Source of the DNA: Nitrospira sp.
GTDB lineage: Bacteria > Nitrospirota > Nitrospiria > Nitrospirales > Nitrospiraceae
NCBI GenBank assembly: GCA_005116815.1
Contig: SWDR01000031.1
Coordinates: 74,959 to 127,132 of the forward strand
Direction of reading: 5' to 3'
Length of the DNA stretch: 52,174 bases
Part shown: one piece after another, positions 18,135 through 27,506 of the stretch
Numbering within the stretch: the first letter of the stretch is position 1
Layout of the letters: every line of letters begins with the position of its first letter
Program-made: the position numbers and the translations under genes
Notes under the pieces: model-generated
Told to the model about the DNA's origin: nothing
The model's database searches: none
What the model saw: the letters and a program-made list of their open reading frames with translations, nothing else

Positions 18135-20122
18135 GAGACCTCTGGTCCCACCGGACGCGGCAGGTCTGACACGAGCGATTCTTCACGCCGCCCGGCTAAG
18201 CGATAGCGGCGATCGGTCATCGCGAGGACCCCGCCCAACGCCATAATCAAACAACCGCCCCAGATCCAGTCAATGAAGGGCTTGTGGTACAACCGCACGC
18301 TCCAGGCTCCCCCTGGGAGCGGTTCCCCGAGCGACACATAGAGGTCGCGCAGCAGCCCTGTATCGATCGCAGCTTCGGTCATCGCCTGATTCTGAACCGG
18401 ATAATGCCGCTTTTCAGGGAACATGTCGGTGACGTCATGCCCCCCCTGGCTCACGTGAAACATCCCGCGTGCCGCCGTATAGTTCGGCCCTTTGATGTTT
18501 TGCACGCCATCGAACCGGAAGGTATAGCCGCCAATGGTGGAAGTCTCGCCGACATTCATGCGTAGATCTTGTTCGACCTCGAACCCTTTGACCATAGTGA
18601 CACCCACGATAAACACCGCGATGCCGCAATGAGCGACTACCATGCCCCAATAGGCCCGCGGAAGCGTTACTAAAGCGCTCATGACGCTGGTGTCGACGAG
18701 GCGACTCACTCGCTCCCACACATTCACCGCTGCCGTCGTCACAACCCAAGACGCCAACAACAGCCCCAGGCTGAGAAGCGGCGTCCACTTGCCCAGCACG
18801 AAGGGGAGCAGCAGCGCAGTGACGACGCTCGCACCGAAGGCCCAACGCAGGCGTCGCGCCAAGTCCGGCAAGCTCGCTTTCTTCCACTGCGCCAATGGGC
18901 CGATTCCCATGAGAAAAATGGCCGGGGTCATGAGGGGGACAAACACCGTATCGAAATAGGGCGGGCCGACTGAAATCTTCCCGAGACCCATCGCGTCGAG
19001 AAACAACGGGTACAGCGTACCCAGGAAGACCGACCCCAAGGCTGCAACCAATAATACATTGTTCCCCAGCAGCATCGCTTCGCGCGAAACCATGTCGAAG
19101 CCTCCCCCCAACCCTACGCGCGGGGCACGCCAGGCATAGAGGACTAACGATCCGCCAATGACGATCGCGAGGAAGACCAGAATAAACAAGCCGCGTTTTG
19201 GATCGGTCGCGAAGGCATGGACCGAGGTCAGGACACCGGATCGGACCAAGAAGGTCCCGACCAAACTCAATGAGAAGGCGAGAATCGCGAGCAGCACCGT
19301 CCAGACTTTGAAACCGCCTCGTTTATCCGTCACGGCCAGCGAATGCATCAGCGCGGTCCCTGCCAGCCAAGGCATGAAGGAGGCGTTTTCCACCGGGTCC
19401 CAAAACCACCAGCCGCCCCAGCCCAGTTCGTAATAGGCCCAGCCACTGCCTAACGCGATGCCCACGGTGAGAAAACACCAGGCAGCGGTCGTCCAAGGGC
19501 GGGACCAGCGGGCCCAGGCTGCGTCCAGGTTGCCTCCCAACAGGGCTGCAATCGCAAAGGCGAACGCCACGGAAAACCCCACGTACCCCATATAGAGCAT
19601 CGGCGGATGCATGACCATGCCGGGGTCTTGCAGCAAGGGATTGAGATCGCGCCCATCGGCTGCAGCAGGGATCAACCGTTCGAATGGATTCGACACGGTC
19701 AACATGAACAGGAGAAATCCCAAGCTGACCAACCCCATGACGCCAAGAATGCGGGCCCGCATCGCCTCCGGCAGATGTTCGGAGAAGAACGTCACGGCGA
19801 CCATCCAGACCGTGAGAATGAACGTCCAGAGGAGCAACGACCCCTCATGCGCGCCCCAGATGGCAGCGAGGCGATAATGTAGGGGGAGATGGGAGTTCGA
19901 CGTGGCCGCGACATACAAAACCGAGAAGTCTTTGACGGCGAACGCGTATCCCAGGCAACAGAAGGCCAACAGGACCAGGATGAATTGCCCGCGCGCCGCC
20001 GGCTTCGCAACGGACATCAAGGCCGCATTCCCGACTGCGGCCCCGTATATGGGCAGACTCCCCTGCACGACCGCCACGCAGAGCGCAAGAATCAACGCAA
20101 AATGACCGATTTCTGGAATCAT
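18131..20122 (-). CDS. ccmF: Haem lyase subunit CcmF
   Basis: A 663-aa polytopic membrane protein that attaches haem to apocytochrome c together with CcmH and CcmI. The haem-handling tryptophan motif reads WGGWWFWDPVENASFMPWL, and the external histidines of the family are present (HPPMLYMGYVGFS). The length and roughly 15 helices match the family. It starts 12 bases after the ccmE stop. Confidence 0.96.
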   Translation of the reverse strand: MIPEIGHFALILALCVAVVQGSLPIYGAAVGNAALMSVAKPAARGQFILVLLAFCCLGYAFAVKDFSVLYVAATSNSHLPLHYRLAAIWGAHEGSLLLWTFILTVWMVAVTFFSEHLPEAMRARILGVMGLVSLGFLLFMLTVSNPFERLIPAAADGRDLNPLLQDPGMVMHPPMLYMGYVGFSVAFAFAIAALLGGNLDAAWARWSRPWTTAAWCFLTVGIALGSGWAYYELGWGGWWFWDPVENASFMPWLAGTALMHSLAVTDKRGGFKVWTVLLAILAFSLSLVGTFLVRSGVLTSVHAFATDPKRGLFILVFLAIVIGGSLVLYAWRAPRVGLGGGFDMVSREAMLLGNNVLLVAALGSVFLGTLYPLFLDAMGLGKISVGPPYFDTVFVPLMTPAIFLMGIGPLAQWKKASLPDLARRLRWAFGASVVTALLLPFVLGKWTPLLSLGLLLASWVVTTAAVNVWERVSRLVDTSVMSALVTLPRAYWGMVVAHCGIAVFIVGVTMVKGFEVEQDLRMNVGETSTIGGYTFRFDGVQNIKGPNYTAARGMFHVSQGGHDVTDMFPEKRHYPVQNQAMTEAAIDTGLLRDLYVSLGEPLPGGAWSVRLYHKPFIDWIWGGCLIMALGGVLAMTDRRYRLAGRREESLVSDLPRPVGPEVS

Positions 20123-20134
20123 ACAGGTGGTGTC

Positions 20135-20617
20135 CTACTGCGGTTGTACGACCAACGTGCTGCTACTCTGTGCGCCTTTTGCTTTGGCTTTGGCCAACGC
20201 CTCAGCGACTTCCGGCGGCATATAGTTCTCATCGTGCTTGGCCAGCACCTCGCTGGCGATGAATGTCCCATCGGCCCCAAGTTGCCCCTGCGCCACTGCG
20301 CCCTTCCCCTCCTTGAAAAGGTCAGGAAGAATCCCTTTGAACGAGACCGGAACACGCTTCGCCATATCGGTCACGATGAAATGAACGGTGAGACCGTCGC
20401 CCTCACGCGTCAGACTTCCTTGTTCAACCATCCCGCCGATGCGGAAGCTGCGGCCCTGAGGCACCTCGCCATTGGCGACTTGCGTCGGCGTAAAAAAGAA
20501 CACGAGGTTACTTTGGAACGCATTCAGCACTAATACCGCCGCCACGGCCAACGCCACGAGACCGAGCCCTATGAGCACAAAACGTTTCTGTCTGGGTTTC
20601 ATCGTCGTTCCATTCAC
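20135..20617 (-). CDS. ccmE: Haem chaperone CcmE
   Basis: A 160-aa periplasmic haem chaperone with an N-terminal anchor, an OB-fold and the HDENYMP motif, whose His binds haem covalently (the usual His form). GTG at 20617 overlaps the ccmD stop (GTGA), which supports that start; an internal ATG at 20602 is the alternative and would shorten the protein by five residues. Confidence 0.94.
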   Translation of the reverse strand: MNGTTMKPRQKRFVLIGLGLVALAVAAVLVLNAFQSNLVFFFTPTQVANGEVPQGRSFRIGGMVEQGSLTREGDGLTVHFIVTDMAKRVPVSFKGILPDLFKEGKGAVAQGQLGADGTFIASEVLAKHDENYMPPEVAEALAKAKAKGAQSSSTLVVQPQ

Positions 20618-20781
20618 CGGTCTTGAAATGATTGACGGGCGCCCTCACGTGCCGCCGCATGCCGTCGTCGCAAGCTGAACACTTCCCACAGCATACCGAA
20701 CGCCGTGACGCCAAACGACGTCCACACGTAGAGGCCGTATCCGCCCATGGCCACAAACTCTGACACACTGCCCCACTGCAT
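20614..20781 (-). CDS. ccmD: Small haem exporter protein CcmD
   Basis: A 55-aa single-helix membrane protein ([20 protein letters not shown], followed by a basic tail LRRRH). CcmD joins CcmABC and helps release holo-CcmE. Its ATG overlaps the ccmC stop by one base (TGATG), and its stop overlaps the ccmE GTG. Size, hydrophobicity pattern and position identify it. Confidence 0.88.
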   Translation of the reverse strand: MQWGSVSEFVAMGGYGLYVWTSFGVTAFGMLWEVFSLRRRHAAAREGARQSFQDR

Positions 20782-21545
20782 CAGGAAACCTCCAGCGCGT
20801 CTTGCTGCGATGGCGGTGTGTCCCAAGAGGCTTGCCGCTCACGTTCGAGGATCACACAACGCATCCGTGCAAGCGTGACGGCGAGACTGTACATCCAGAA
20901 CCCCAGCGTCATCACCAACATCGCCATGAGCATCGTCGCCGCCATTTTTGGCGCAGCCGTCATACTGACCGACGCACCCTGGTGGAGCGTATTCCACCAA
21001 CGCACGGAGAAATAAATAATGGGAACATTCACGACTCCGACTAGCGCGAAGACGGCGCTGGCACGATCGGCGCGGCGGGAGTCATCGATGGACGTGCGGA
21101 GCAGCATCACCCCGCCATACAGAAACAAGAGAATCAATTCGGATGTCAGCCTGGCATCCCAGACCCACCAGGCGCCCCAAGTCGGCTTGCCCCACATGGC
21201 GCCGGTCACCAGCGCAAGAAAGGTAAAGAGCGCCCCGGTCGGAGCAATCGCTTGAGCCATCATAAACGAAGGCCGCGCATTGAGGCCCAATCCAAGCCCG
21301 GCCCAGATGGCCATGACCACATAGAGGAACATCGACATCCAGGCAGCCGGGACATGGACGAAAATAATGCGATAGGACTGTCCTTGCTGAAAATCGGTCG
21401 GCGCGACAAAGAATCCAAGATAGAGACCCGCCCCGATCAACAACATCGCTGCAGCGGCGCACCAGGGGATCAGACGTCCGGCCAGGGGATAGAACGCTTG
21501 CGGCGACGAATACTTGAACCAATTGATGCGAGCGAAACCCATCAT
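20781..21545 (-). CDS. ccmC: Haem-handling membrane protein CcmC
   Basis: A 254-aa membrane protein with six helices and the tryptophan-rich motif WGAWWVWDARLTSELIL that presents haem to CcmE. Conserved periplasmic histidines flank it (IFVHVPAAWMS). The gene starts eight bases after the ccmB stop. Family assignment is firm. Confidence 0.95.
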   Translation of the reverse strand: MMGFARINWFKYSSPQAFYPLAGRLIPWCAAAAMLLIGAGLYLGFFVAPTDFQQGQSYRIIFVHVPAAWMSMFLYVVMAIWAGLGLGLNARPSFMMAQAIAPTGALFTFLALVTGAMWGKPTWGAWWVWDARLTSELILLFLYGGVMLLRTSIDDSRRADRASAVFALVGVVNVPIIYFSVRWWNTLHQGASVSMTAAPKMAATMLMAMLVMTLGFWMYSLAVTLARMRCVILERERQASWDTPPSQQDALEVS

Positions 21546-21553
21546 AGTCGTGG

Positions 21554-22237
21554 TTACTCCAGCGCGATCCGTAGCGATGTGGCCGTGGCCCAGGGCGCCA
21601 GTGCGAGAGCCAGTAACAAACCCGCGCCCAAAAGCGAGAGATGTGCGCCGGCGCCGATACCCGAGGCACTGCTCGACACGGCGCCGGCACCGAAAATCAG
21701 GACCGGAATAAACAATGGCAACACGAGGAGCGCAATCAGCACACTACTGCCACGCACCCCCAGGGTCAACGCGGCACCGATCGCCCCGATGAAACTCAAT
21801 GTCGGCGTGCCCAGCAAGAGCGAAAGGGTCAGGACGCCCAACGCCTCCCCGGTCAGACCGAATTGCAGGCCCAGGAGCGGCGAAAGGAGCACCACCGGCA
21901 ACCCGGAAATCAGCCAATGCGCGGTCACCTTCCCGATGACCAGCAGGGACAATGGTTGCGGAATCAGCAGCATCTGCTCCAATACTCCGTCGGCATAGTC
22001 AGCCGTAAACAGACGACCCAGCGACAGCAAACACGAAAGTAGCGCAGCGACCCACAACACTCCCGGTGCGATCGTCCGCAGCACCGCTGGTTCCGGTCCG
22101 ACGCCCAAAGGGAAGAGGCTCCCGACCAGGATGAAAAACAGCACCGTCGTCAGGACATCCGAACGGCGTCTCAGCGCCAACAAGAGATCCCGCCGGATGA
22201 TGTCACACAGGGCTGCAAACATGCCAAGCTGATTCAT
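21554..22237 (-). CDS. ccmB: ABC transporter permease CcmB
   Basis: A 227-aa permease with six helices that partners with CcmA in the complex releasing holo-CcmE. Family landmarks include RRSDVLTTVLFFILVGSLFP near the N-terminus and LLSLGRLFTADYADGVLEQM. It overlaps the ccmA stop by four bases. Confidence 0.94.
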   Translation of the reverse strand: MNQLGMFAALCDIIRRDLLLALRRRSDVLTTVLFFILVGSLFPLGVGPEPAVLRTIAPGVLWVAALLSCLLSLGRLFTADYADGVLEQMLLIPQPLSLLVIGKVTAHWLISGLPVVLLSPLLGLQFGLTGEALGVLTLSLLLGTPTLSFIGAIGAALTLGVRGSSVLIALLVLPLFIPVLIFGAGAVSSSASGIGAGAHLSLLGAGLLLALALAPWATATSLRIALE

Positions 22238-22854
22238 CCAGCGAGCCTCAGCTGATCGAGGCGATCAGCGCCGACTTCGATCTCTTGGTGAGTCGCCGCG
22301 ATAACGATCCCCCCGTGACTGAGATGCGCCCGCAGCTGTTGCATCAGCAGACCGGTCGACGCCGCATCCAGCGCTGCGAACGGTTCGTCCAAAATCCAGA
22401 GTACCCGCTGTGAGACCCACAAGCGCGCCAGTGAGACCCGGCGCTTCTGTCCCTGTGACAGCACCCTCGTCGGCAACCGGTGAATGGCCCGCGCAAGGCC
22501 AACCGCCTCCAACGCCTCACAGGTTTTTTCGACTGAGATCGCTTCACCAGCCAAGCGAGCCGAAATCGTGACATTTTCGACCGGAGTCAGGTCATCTTTC
22601 AGACTGTTGAGATGCCCGATATAGATCAGGCTGGCCAGGTACCGTTCCCTGCAGGCACGAACGTCTTCCCCATCCCAGAGAACACGTCCCTGCTCCGCCG
22701 GCAGCAGGCCGCACAACATGCGCAAGAGGCTGGTTTTTCCGCTCCCGTTCGCCCCCGTCACTGCGAGAAGCCTGCCCCGCTCTAGCGTGAAGCTCAGCGC
22801 CGTAATGAGCCGGCGTTCCCCACGAACACAACTTACGTTGTCTGCTTTCAACAT
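22234..22854 (-). CDS. ccmA: ABC transporter ATPase CcmA
   Basis: A 206-aa ATPase with Walker A TGANGSGKTS, signature LSQGQKRRVSLAR and Walker B LWILDEPFAALD. It powers release of holo-CcmE. ATG at 22854 lies one base after the stop of the upstream beta-barrel gene (TAG-C-ATG), so the ccm cassette is coupled to that gene. A longer in-frame start at 22881 would overlap the barrel gene and is less likely. Confidence 0.94.
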   Translation of the reverse strand: MLKADNVSCVRGERRLITALSFTLERGRLLAVTGANGSGKTSLLRMLCGLLPAEQGRVLWDGEDVRACRERYLASLIYIGHLNSLKDDLTPVENVTISARLAGEAISVEKTCEALEAVGLARAIHRLPTRVLSQGQKRRVSLARLWVSQRVLWILDEPFAALDAASTGLLMQQLRAHLSHGGIVIAATHQEIEVGADRLDQLRLAG

Positions 22855-22855
22855 G

Positions 22856-25162
22856 CTAGGAAAAGTCCCACCGGATACCAAAGAAAAAGAACTCCCTTGT
22901 CGTCGAGTCCTTTTGTGTCGTGCTATCCGTCAACGTTTTCTCCACCCCGCCTGAGGCCTCGAAGGTCCAACTGTCGAGGAAGCGATAGTCGATGCGAATG
23001 GTCGGAGTCACACGATACAGTTCCACGTCAAAACTATCTTTTTGGTGATAGAGAATCACAAACGTGTCGAACTGCAACCGTGGCCCAAGACGAGCCATCG
23101 AATTGAGCGCAAGCGATTGCCCTCGATATGCTGGGCTTGTAATATAACTGGCATTCGCCACAAAGGTCGTATTCTCGAACGGGAAGTTCGCCCCGATCGC
23201 TTGAGCCGTATAACTCCAGATATTGCCAGTCCCTGGCTGCGCTTGCAAGGAGCAAGGCGCATCGGAAATGGCGTTTGGATTGAGAAAGAGCGTGCTGGTC
23301 CCCGGCAGGATGACCAAACAGTTCGTGGCGCTCGTCCCGGAGATACGGTTGACACGGACATCCCCACCGAGTTGCCAATCTTTCGACACGGCATGCAGCA
23401 CACCGGCCATGAGCAAATCACTTGTCGCTGTCACTGCCTTGGCCTGGTCGCGCAAAAGGCTTTCATTCGTGGCGTTGATGGTCTCGAGCGTGGCATTCGG
23501 CGTCCCGAAGAGCGAATTCGTCGTTTGCAGATAGGGCGTTCTGCGATGGTCCGCCAGTAACGTGTAGGTCGTCCCTTCGGTCACCCAATTCCCGTTGAGC
23601 ATCGCGACGTTGAGAACTTTATATGAGACGTCGTAGTCGACTAGGCCGAAGGCATTCTTGCCGTTGGCCGCATACCGTAACTCTGTCCCCACGGCCCGGC
23701 GGTCCACAATGCCATTGACCATCTGGTTGATGAAATACGCATTGCCGCTCCAGGCCTGTCCGATCGGACCGATGTCGACGTTCGCTCCATAAAAATATCG
23801 CTTCAAATCGGCCCGGAAGTTCCGGGGATCGTCGGGCACATAGTTCGACGTCAAACTGAATTGCCTGGGCTGGCCGGCAAGAAGATTAATATTCAAAAAT
23901 TGAGGGACGGCGGTATAACGCACCCAGGCTCCGTCGAACCGGAAATCCAGCACACCACCGCTGTTCCCCGGTTGACGACCGACCCGGACGAGGTATGAAT
24001 CCTGACTCGAGTGCTCGTAATACAGCGCCCTGAGACGGCTGATATTTCGTCGGACATCCGAGGTTGCCAGTAGATCGTAGGTCTGCGTCCCACGCACGAC
24101 GAGCTTGTTATCATACTCGTCTTTACGGTAGCGGCCGGTGACATCGAATGCAGACTGGAGCATCGATTGGTCCTGGTTCCTGAAATTCGTCGTGCTATTC
24201 GCCACTTTGTCTGTGATTTTCGTCTGGGAATTTCCGCCATAGTAATACTCGTACACGCTCCCGTAGACCCGCATCTCATCGATTTTCTTCGCCGGCTTTT
24301 TTGCCTTTCCCTGAGCAATGGCAGATTTCAAGTCCGCGACCTTGGCCAATCGTTGCCGTACGCGAACGGCACCTTCCCCATCGGGATAGATCTTGAGATA
24401 ATGTTCATATTCCGCCTTGGCTTTATCGATATCGCCGGTTCCCTCTCGGGCAACACCGATCATTTCTTGCGCATCACGAGACCGTGTGTTCGGCGGAAGA
24501 TTCAAGGCTGCGTTAAAAATCAGGACGGCTTTTTCGTAATCTTCCGCGGTGAGGGCGGTTCGCCCGAGGGCCAACAGGTCTGCGCCATATTGCTCGATGT
24601 CCATGCCTTGCTTGAAGGGAGGGACGTCAAGCGATTGCGCGGATCCACCGGCTGCTGGCGGCTTCGAAGTGGGAGGCGCCTTCACTTCCGGCGGCAGCGC
24701 GAGCGGCATGACAGGCTTATCCAGTTTCACTGCAATCACGATTCGACTGCTACTTCTGATGTCTCGCTGGCTCACTCGAAATCGAACCGGTCGTTCAAAC
24801 TTAATTGAAAGCCCGTTGGTGGCTTGGTCAGGAAAGGTGACCTGAAATTTCGGGATGAGATCGCTAGGAGGGGATGACGCCAGTTCTCGAGCGAATCGGC
24901 GGGAGCGATCCAAGTCGGGAAAGTCCAAGAAAACTCGGATGAGATCGCCTTTGTCGGAGGGGGTATGTCTGAGATACAGGGCCCGCGCATTGAATATGAT
25001 GTGAATCTCGGCCACGCCAGGCGTTTCCACAATCTCAATACGGTCGAGCACCTGGGCAACGGCTGAGCCTGGTTCAATGAGAGTCACAAGAAAAAGAAGT
25101 GCCCCCAGAAGGACGCTCCCCATCACATAGCGCAGCCTAATTATAGAGATTTCTCGCAACAT
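22856..25162 (-). CDS. AMIN/TPR outer-membrane beta-barrel protein
   Basis: A 768-aa exported protein. After a signal peptide (~residues 15-36) comes an AMIN-like domain (LDRIEIVETPGVAEIHIIFN, ~40-150) expected to bind the cell wall, a proline-rich linker, two or three TPR-like repeats (~195-290), and a C-terminal region of about 460 residues rich in alternating polar and aromatic strands ending FFFGIRWDFS, typical of an outer-membrane barrel. It lies between a ~25-haem cytochrome gene and ccmA on one strand, so a porin role in electron transfer across the outer membrane is possible. It is not an obvious MtrB/PioB relative. Confidence 0.7.
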   Translation of the reverse strand: MLREISIIRLRYVMGSVLLGALLFLVTLIEPGSAVAQVLDRIEIVETPGVAEIHIIFNARALYLRHTPSDKGDLIRVFLDFPDLDRSRRFARELASSPPSDLIPKFQVTFPDQATNGLSIKFERPVRFRVSQRDIRSSSRIVIAVKLDKPVMPLALPPEVKAPPTSKPPAAGGSAQSLDVPPFKQGMDIEQYGADLLALGRTALTAEDYEKAVLIFNAALNLPPNTRSRDAQEMIGVAREGTGDIDKAKAEYEHYLKIYPDGEGAVRVRQRLAKVADLKSAIAQGKAKKPAKKIDEMRVYGSVYEYYYGGNSQTKITDKVANSTTNFRNQDQSMLQSAFDVTGRYRKDEYDNKLVVRGTQTYDLLATSDVRRNISRLRALYYEHSSQDSYLVRVGRQPGNSGGVLDFRFDGAWVRYTAVPQFLNINLLAGQPRQFSLTSNYVPDDPRNFRADLKRYFYGANVDIGPIGQAWSGNAYFINQMVNGIVDRRAVGTELRYAANGKNAFGLVDYDVSYKVLNVAMLNGNWVTEGTTYTLLADHRRTPYLQTTNSLFGTPNATLETINATNESLLRDQAKAVTATSDLLMAGVLHAVSKDWQLGGDVRVNRISGTSATNCLVILPGTSTLFLNPNAISDAPCSLQAQPGTGNIWSYTAQAIGANFPFENTTFVANASYITSPAYRGQSLALNSMARLGPRLQFDTFVILYHQKDSFDVELYRVTPTIRIDYRFLDSWTFEASGGVEKTLTDSTTQKDSTTREFFFFGIRWDFS

Positions 25163-25233
25163 GCGTTCCCATAAGTTGTGGATAGCCGAAACGGAAGATC
25201 CTCACCCGTACCAGGCAAAGACCTTCCGTTGAA

Positions 25234-25356
25234 TTAGACGCTGCCGGTGGGTCGGTGCAGACCGCAGCTGGTCATGTGAGATTCAAAAGCCGACTCATCA
25301 TCGACTTCCCACACATCGATCACACAATCCGTCGCACGGATGCCCTGCTCTGTCAT
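25234..25356 (-). CDS. Possible 40-aa small protein
   Basis: ATG at 25356 opens a frame of 40 codons (MTEQGIRATDCVIDVWEVDD, ending CGLHRPTGSV) with CGGAG close upstream. The amino-acid mix looks protein-like, and the frame continues open upstream to a stop near 25406 (HEFRDIARQLKRGDQRS). It may be a genuine small gene or the tail of a decayed one. No family is recognised. It fills most of the 251-base gap between the cytochrome and barrel genes. Confidence 0.3.
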   Translation of the reverse strand: MTEQGIRATDCVIDVWEVDDESAFESHMTSCGLHRPTGSV

Positions 25357-25413
25357 ACTCCGCTGATCTCCCCGCTTGAGCTGTCGAGCGATGTCACGAA
25401 ATTCATGACGTAA

Positions 25414-27432
25414 TCAAAAACCATTACCAACCCTATGACAGCCTGAATTATCACAAGAGTTTGGCGCTGCTCGACTCCCACTATGTTGAGACGGTCTCTT
25501 GCCCTGCACCCCGAGCCAAGTCGTGCCACGCTCATGACAGGTGTTGCATTGCCCTGGGATTGCCGTCACAGAAGCGTGATACCTCGACCCGGAAAAGGCT
25601 GTCGTGTTCCTGTGGCACACATCGCATGACTGCGTGCTGGGGATATGATTCGCCGGTTTCCCTGTTACACCATTAGTACCGTTGTGGCAGGTGGCACAGG
25701 TTCCCGGCGTGACCCCGGTATGACTAAACGTAGCCGGCGTCCAGGCTGTCGTCCGGTGACAATTACTGCAAGCCCCCGCGGTCATCCCGCCTCGGTGCCC
25801 CGCCGGAATGCCGCGTGACAACGTATTGTTGTGACAGGTCGAACAGGGCGTCGCCGCCACGACCGTGTGGTTCATCGTCGCCGGGATCCAGCCCGTCGTC
25901 CGGTGACAGCTATCGCAGGCCGCCGCCCGGTTCGTCCCGCCTTTGTGGTTCGTCGGAAGACCGGTCGACGAGACCCCGTGACAAGTCGCGCAGCTCCCTG
26001 GCGTCACCCCAGTATGGTTGAACGTGGCCGGCGTCCAGGCCGTCGTCGTGTGGCAGGTGTTGCAAGCCCCTGGCGCCATGCCGCCTCGGTGCCCCGCTGG
26101 AATACCGCGGGCCAGGGTGGTGTTGTGACAGGTCGAGCACGGCGTCGCCGCCACGACCGTGTGGTTCATCGTCGCCGGGATCCAGCCCGTCGTCCGGTGA
26201 CAGCTATCGCAGACCGCCGCCCGGTTCGTCCCGCCTTTGTGGTTCGTCGGAAGACCGGTCGACGAGACCCCGTGACAAGTCGCGCAGGTCCCTGGCGCCA
26301 CATTCGCATGACTGAATGAAGCGGGCCGCCAGGCCGTCGTCGTATGACAGGTATTGCAGGCCCCCGGGGTCATCCCGCCTCGGTGGCCTGAGGGAATTCC
26401 GGTCGACAACGCCCCATTATGACAAGTGGCACAGGATGAAGCGGCGACGATGGAATGGTTCATGGTCGCCGGCCGCCACGCCGTCGTGCGGTGGCAGGTA
26501 TCACAGGCGGCGGCCCGGTTCGTGCCGCCTTTATGGGAAGCAGGAATTCCTGTTGAGGAGACCCCGTGACAAGTGGCGCAGGTCCCCGGGGCCACTCCCG
26601 TGTGGGTAAACGTCGCGGGCCTCCAAGCAGTGGTTCGATGACAGCTATCGCAGGCGGCGGCCGGATTCGGACCACCTCTGTGGCCGGTCGGAATACCAGT
26701 GGAGGTCCTTCCGTGACAGGTTGTGCACGTTCCTGGTCCCACTCCGGTATGGTTGAACGTTGTAGGCCTCCAGGCTGTGGTCCTGTGGCAGCTGTCGCAT
26801 GACCCAGGAGCCATCCCGCCTTTGTGCCCAGCAGGAACACCAGTCGCGTTGATGCCGTGACAGGTCGTGCAGGTCCCCGGCATCACACCTGAATGGTTAT
26901 AACCACTCGTCACAAGCCTCCAGCTTCCGCCGCCACCGCCCTTACGATGGCACGAATCGCAAGAGGCCCCCGTGCTCATGTGGCTCGTGGGTTTGCCCTC
27001 GGCGGTGGAGCCGTTATGGCATTTCGAACAGGTCCCCGGCAGAATCCCGTTGTGAGTAAAGAAGGCCGGTCTCCAGTTCGTGGTGCGGTGACAACTGTTA
27101 CAGTTGACCGACGTCGGCAAGTGGTTCGTCGGCTTAAAGGTGGCAACGACACGGCCGCCAGGAGAATGGCATTGCATACATTGCGTCGGCGTGCCTCGGA
27201 ATATGCCCTGCAAATGGCACCGCTCGCATACGACCTGCGCATGGCCGCCGCTGAGTTGGAAGCCGGTACTGCTGTGATCGAATTCGATATCGGAACGACT
27301 GGTACGATTTTGGGCCCCCGACTCGCTCGGCCAGATGAAGCCCAGGCACAACACGAGCGAGACAAGGAGCACTCCGATCAGCCGCACCGCACAAAACCGG
27401 CTATTCAGGTTGTTCATATTGGTAACATCCAT
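25414..27432 (-). CDS. Giant multihaem cytochrome c (24 CxxCH plus one CX4CH)
   Basis: A 672-aa exported cytochrome. A signal peptide ends near ESGAQN. The mature protein holds 24 CxxCH motifs and a final CDNSGCH (CX4CH), so about 25 haems c. The core repeats a ~98-residue, four-haem module with one extra His per haem (NHTGV, NHKGG, NHTVV, GHRGG), as expected for bis-His haems. ATG at 27432 is preceded by AGGGGA at a good distance and is preferred over TTG at 27450. The spacing of haems suggests a long, wire-like periplasmic or outer-surface protein. The natural electron partner is unknown. Confidence 0.92.
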   Translation of the reverse strand: MDVTNMNNLNSRFCAVRLIGVLLVSLVLCLGFIWPSESGAQNRTSRSDIEFDHSSTGFQLSGGHAQVVCERCHLQGIFRGTPTQCMQCHSPGGRVVATFKPTNHLPTSVNCNSCHRTTNWRPAFFTHNGILPGTCSKCHNGSTAEGKPTSHMSTGASCDSCHRKGGGGGSWRLVTSGYNHSGVMPGTCTTCHGINATGVPAGHKGGMAPGSCDSCHRTTAWRPTTFNHTGVGPGTCTTCHGRTSTGIPTGHRGGPNPAAACDSCHRTTAWRPATFTHTGVAPGTCATCHGVSSTGIPASHKGGTNRAAACDTCHRTTAWRPATMNHSIVAASSCATCHNGALSTGIPSGHRGGMTPGACNTCHTTTAWRPASFSHANVAPGTCATCHGVSSTGLPTNHKGGTNRAAVCDSCHRTTGWIPATMNHTVVAATPCSTCHNTTLARGIPAGHRGGMAPGACNTCHTTTAWTPATFNHTGVTPGSCATCHGVSSTGLPTNHKGGTNRAAACDSCHRTTGWIPATMNHTVVAATPCSTCHNNTLSRGIPAGHRGGMTAGACSNCHRTTAWTPATFSHTGVTPGTCATCHNGTNGVTGKPANHIPSTQSCDVCHRNTTAFSGSRYHASVTAIPGQCNTCHERGTTWLGVQGKRPSQHSGSRAAPNSCDNSGCHRVGNGF
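25833..26420 (-). repeat. 294-bp tandem modules inside the 25-haem cytochrome gene
   Basis: Two successive 294-bp units (from 25833 and from 26127) are almost identical over their first ~155 bases and diverge after that. Each encodes 98 residues with four haem motifs. More divergent copies extend to about 26.9 kb. The high DNA identity points to recent duplication or gene conversion, and such repeats are also prone to assembly collapse. Confidence 0.85.
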
Positions 27433-27506
27433 GTTCATTCCCCTACACAACCCCGCACATCAGCCCCCCGCCCAAGCACCTCGGCTCTTCTTGCTCGATA
27501 ATATTA

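Noticed and set aside
25831-26319. Long Arg-rich open frames on the plus strand opposite the 25-haem cytochrome
   Set aside because: They are antisense shadows of a repetitive GC-rich gene; the minus-strand frame has a signal peptide and 25 haem motifs.
25680-27000. Regularly spaced repeats that could be mistaken for a CRISPR array
   Set aside because: They are in-frame codon repeats of the haem modules in the 25-haem cytochrome gene, with no constant repeat and unique spacer pattern.
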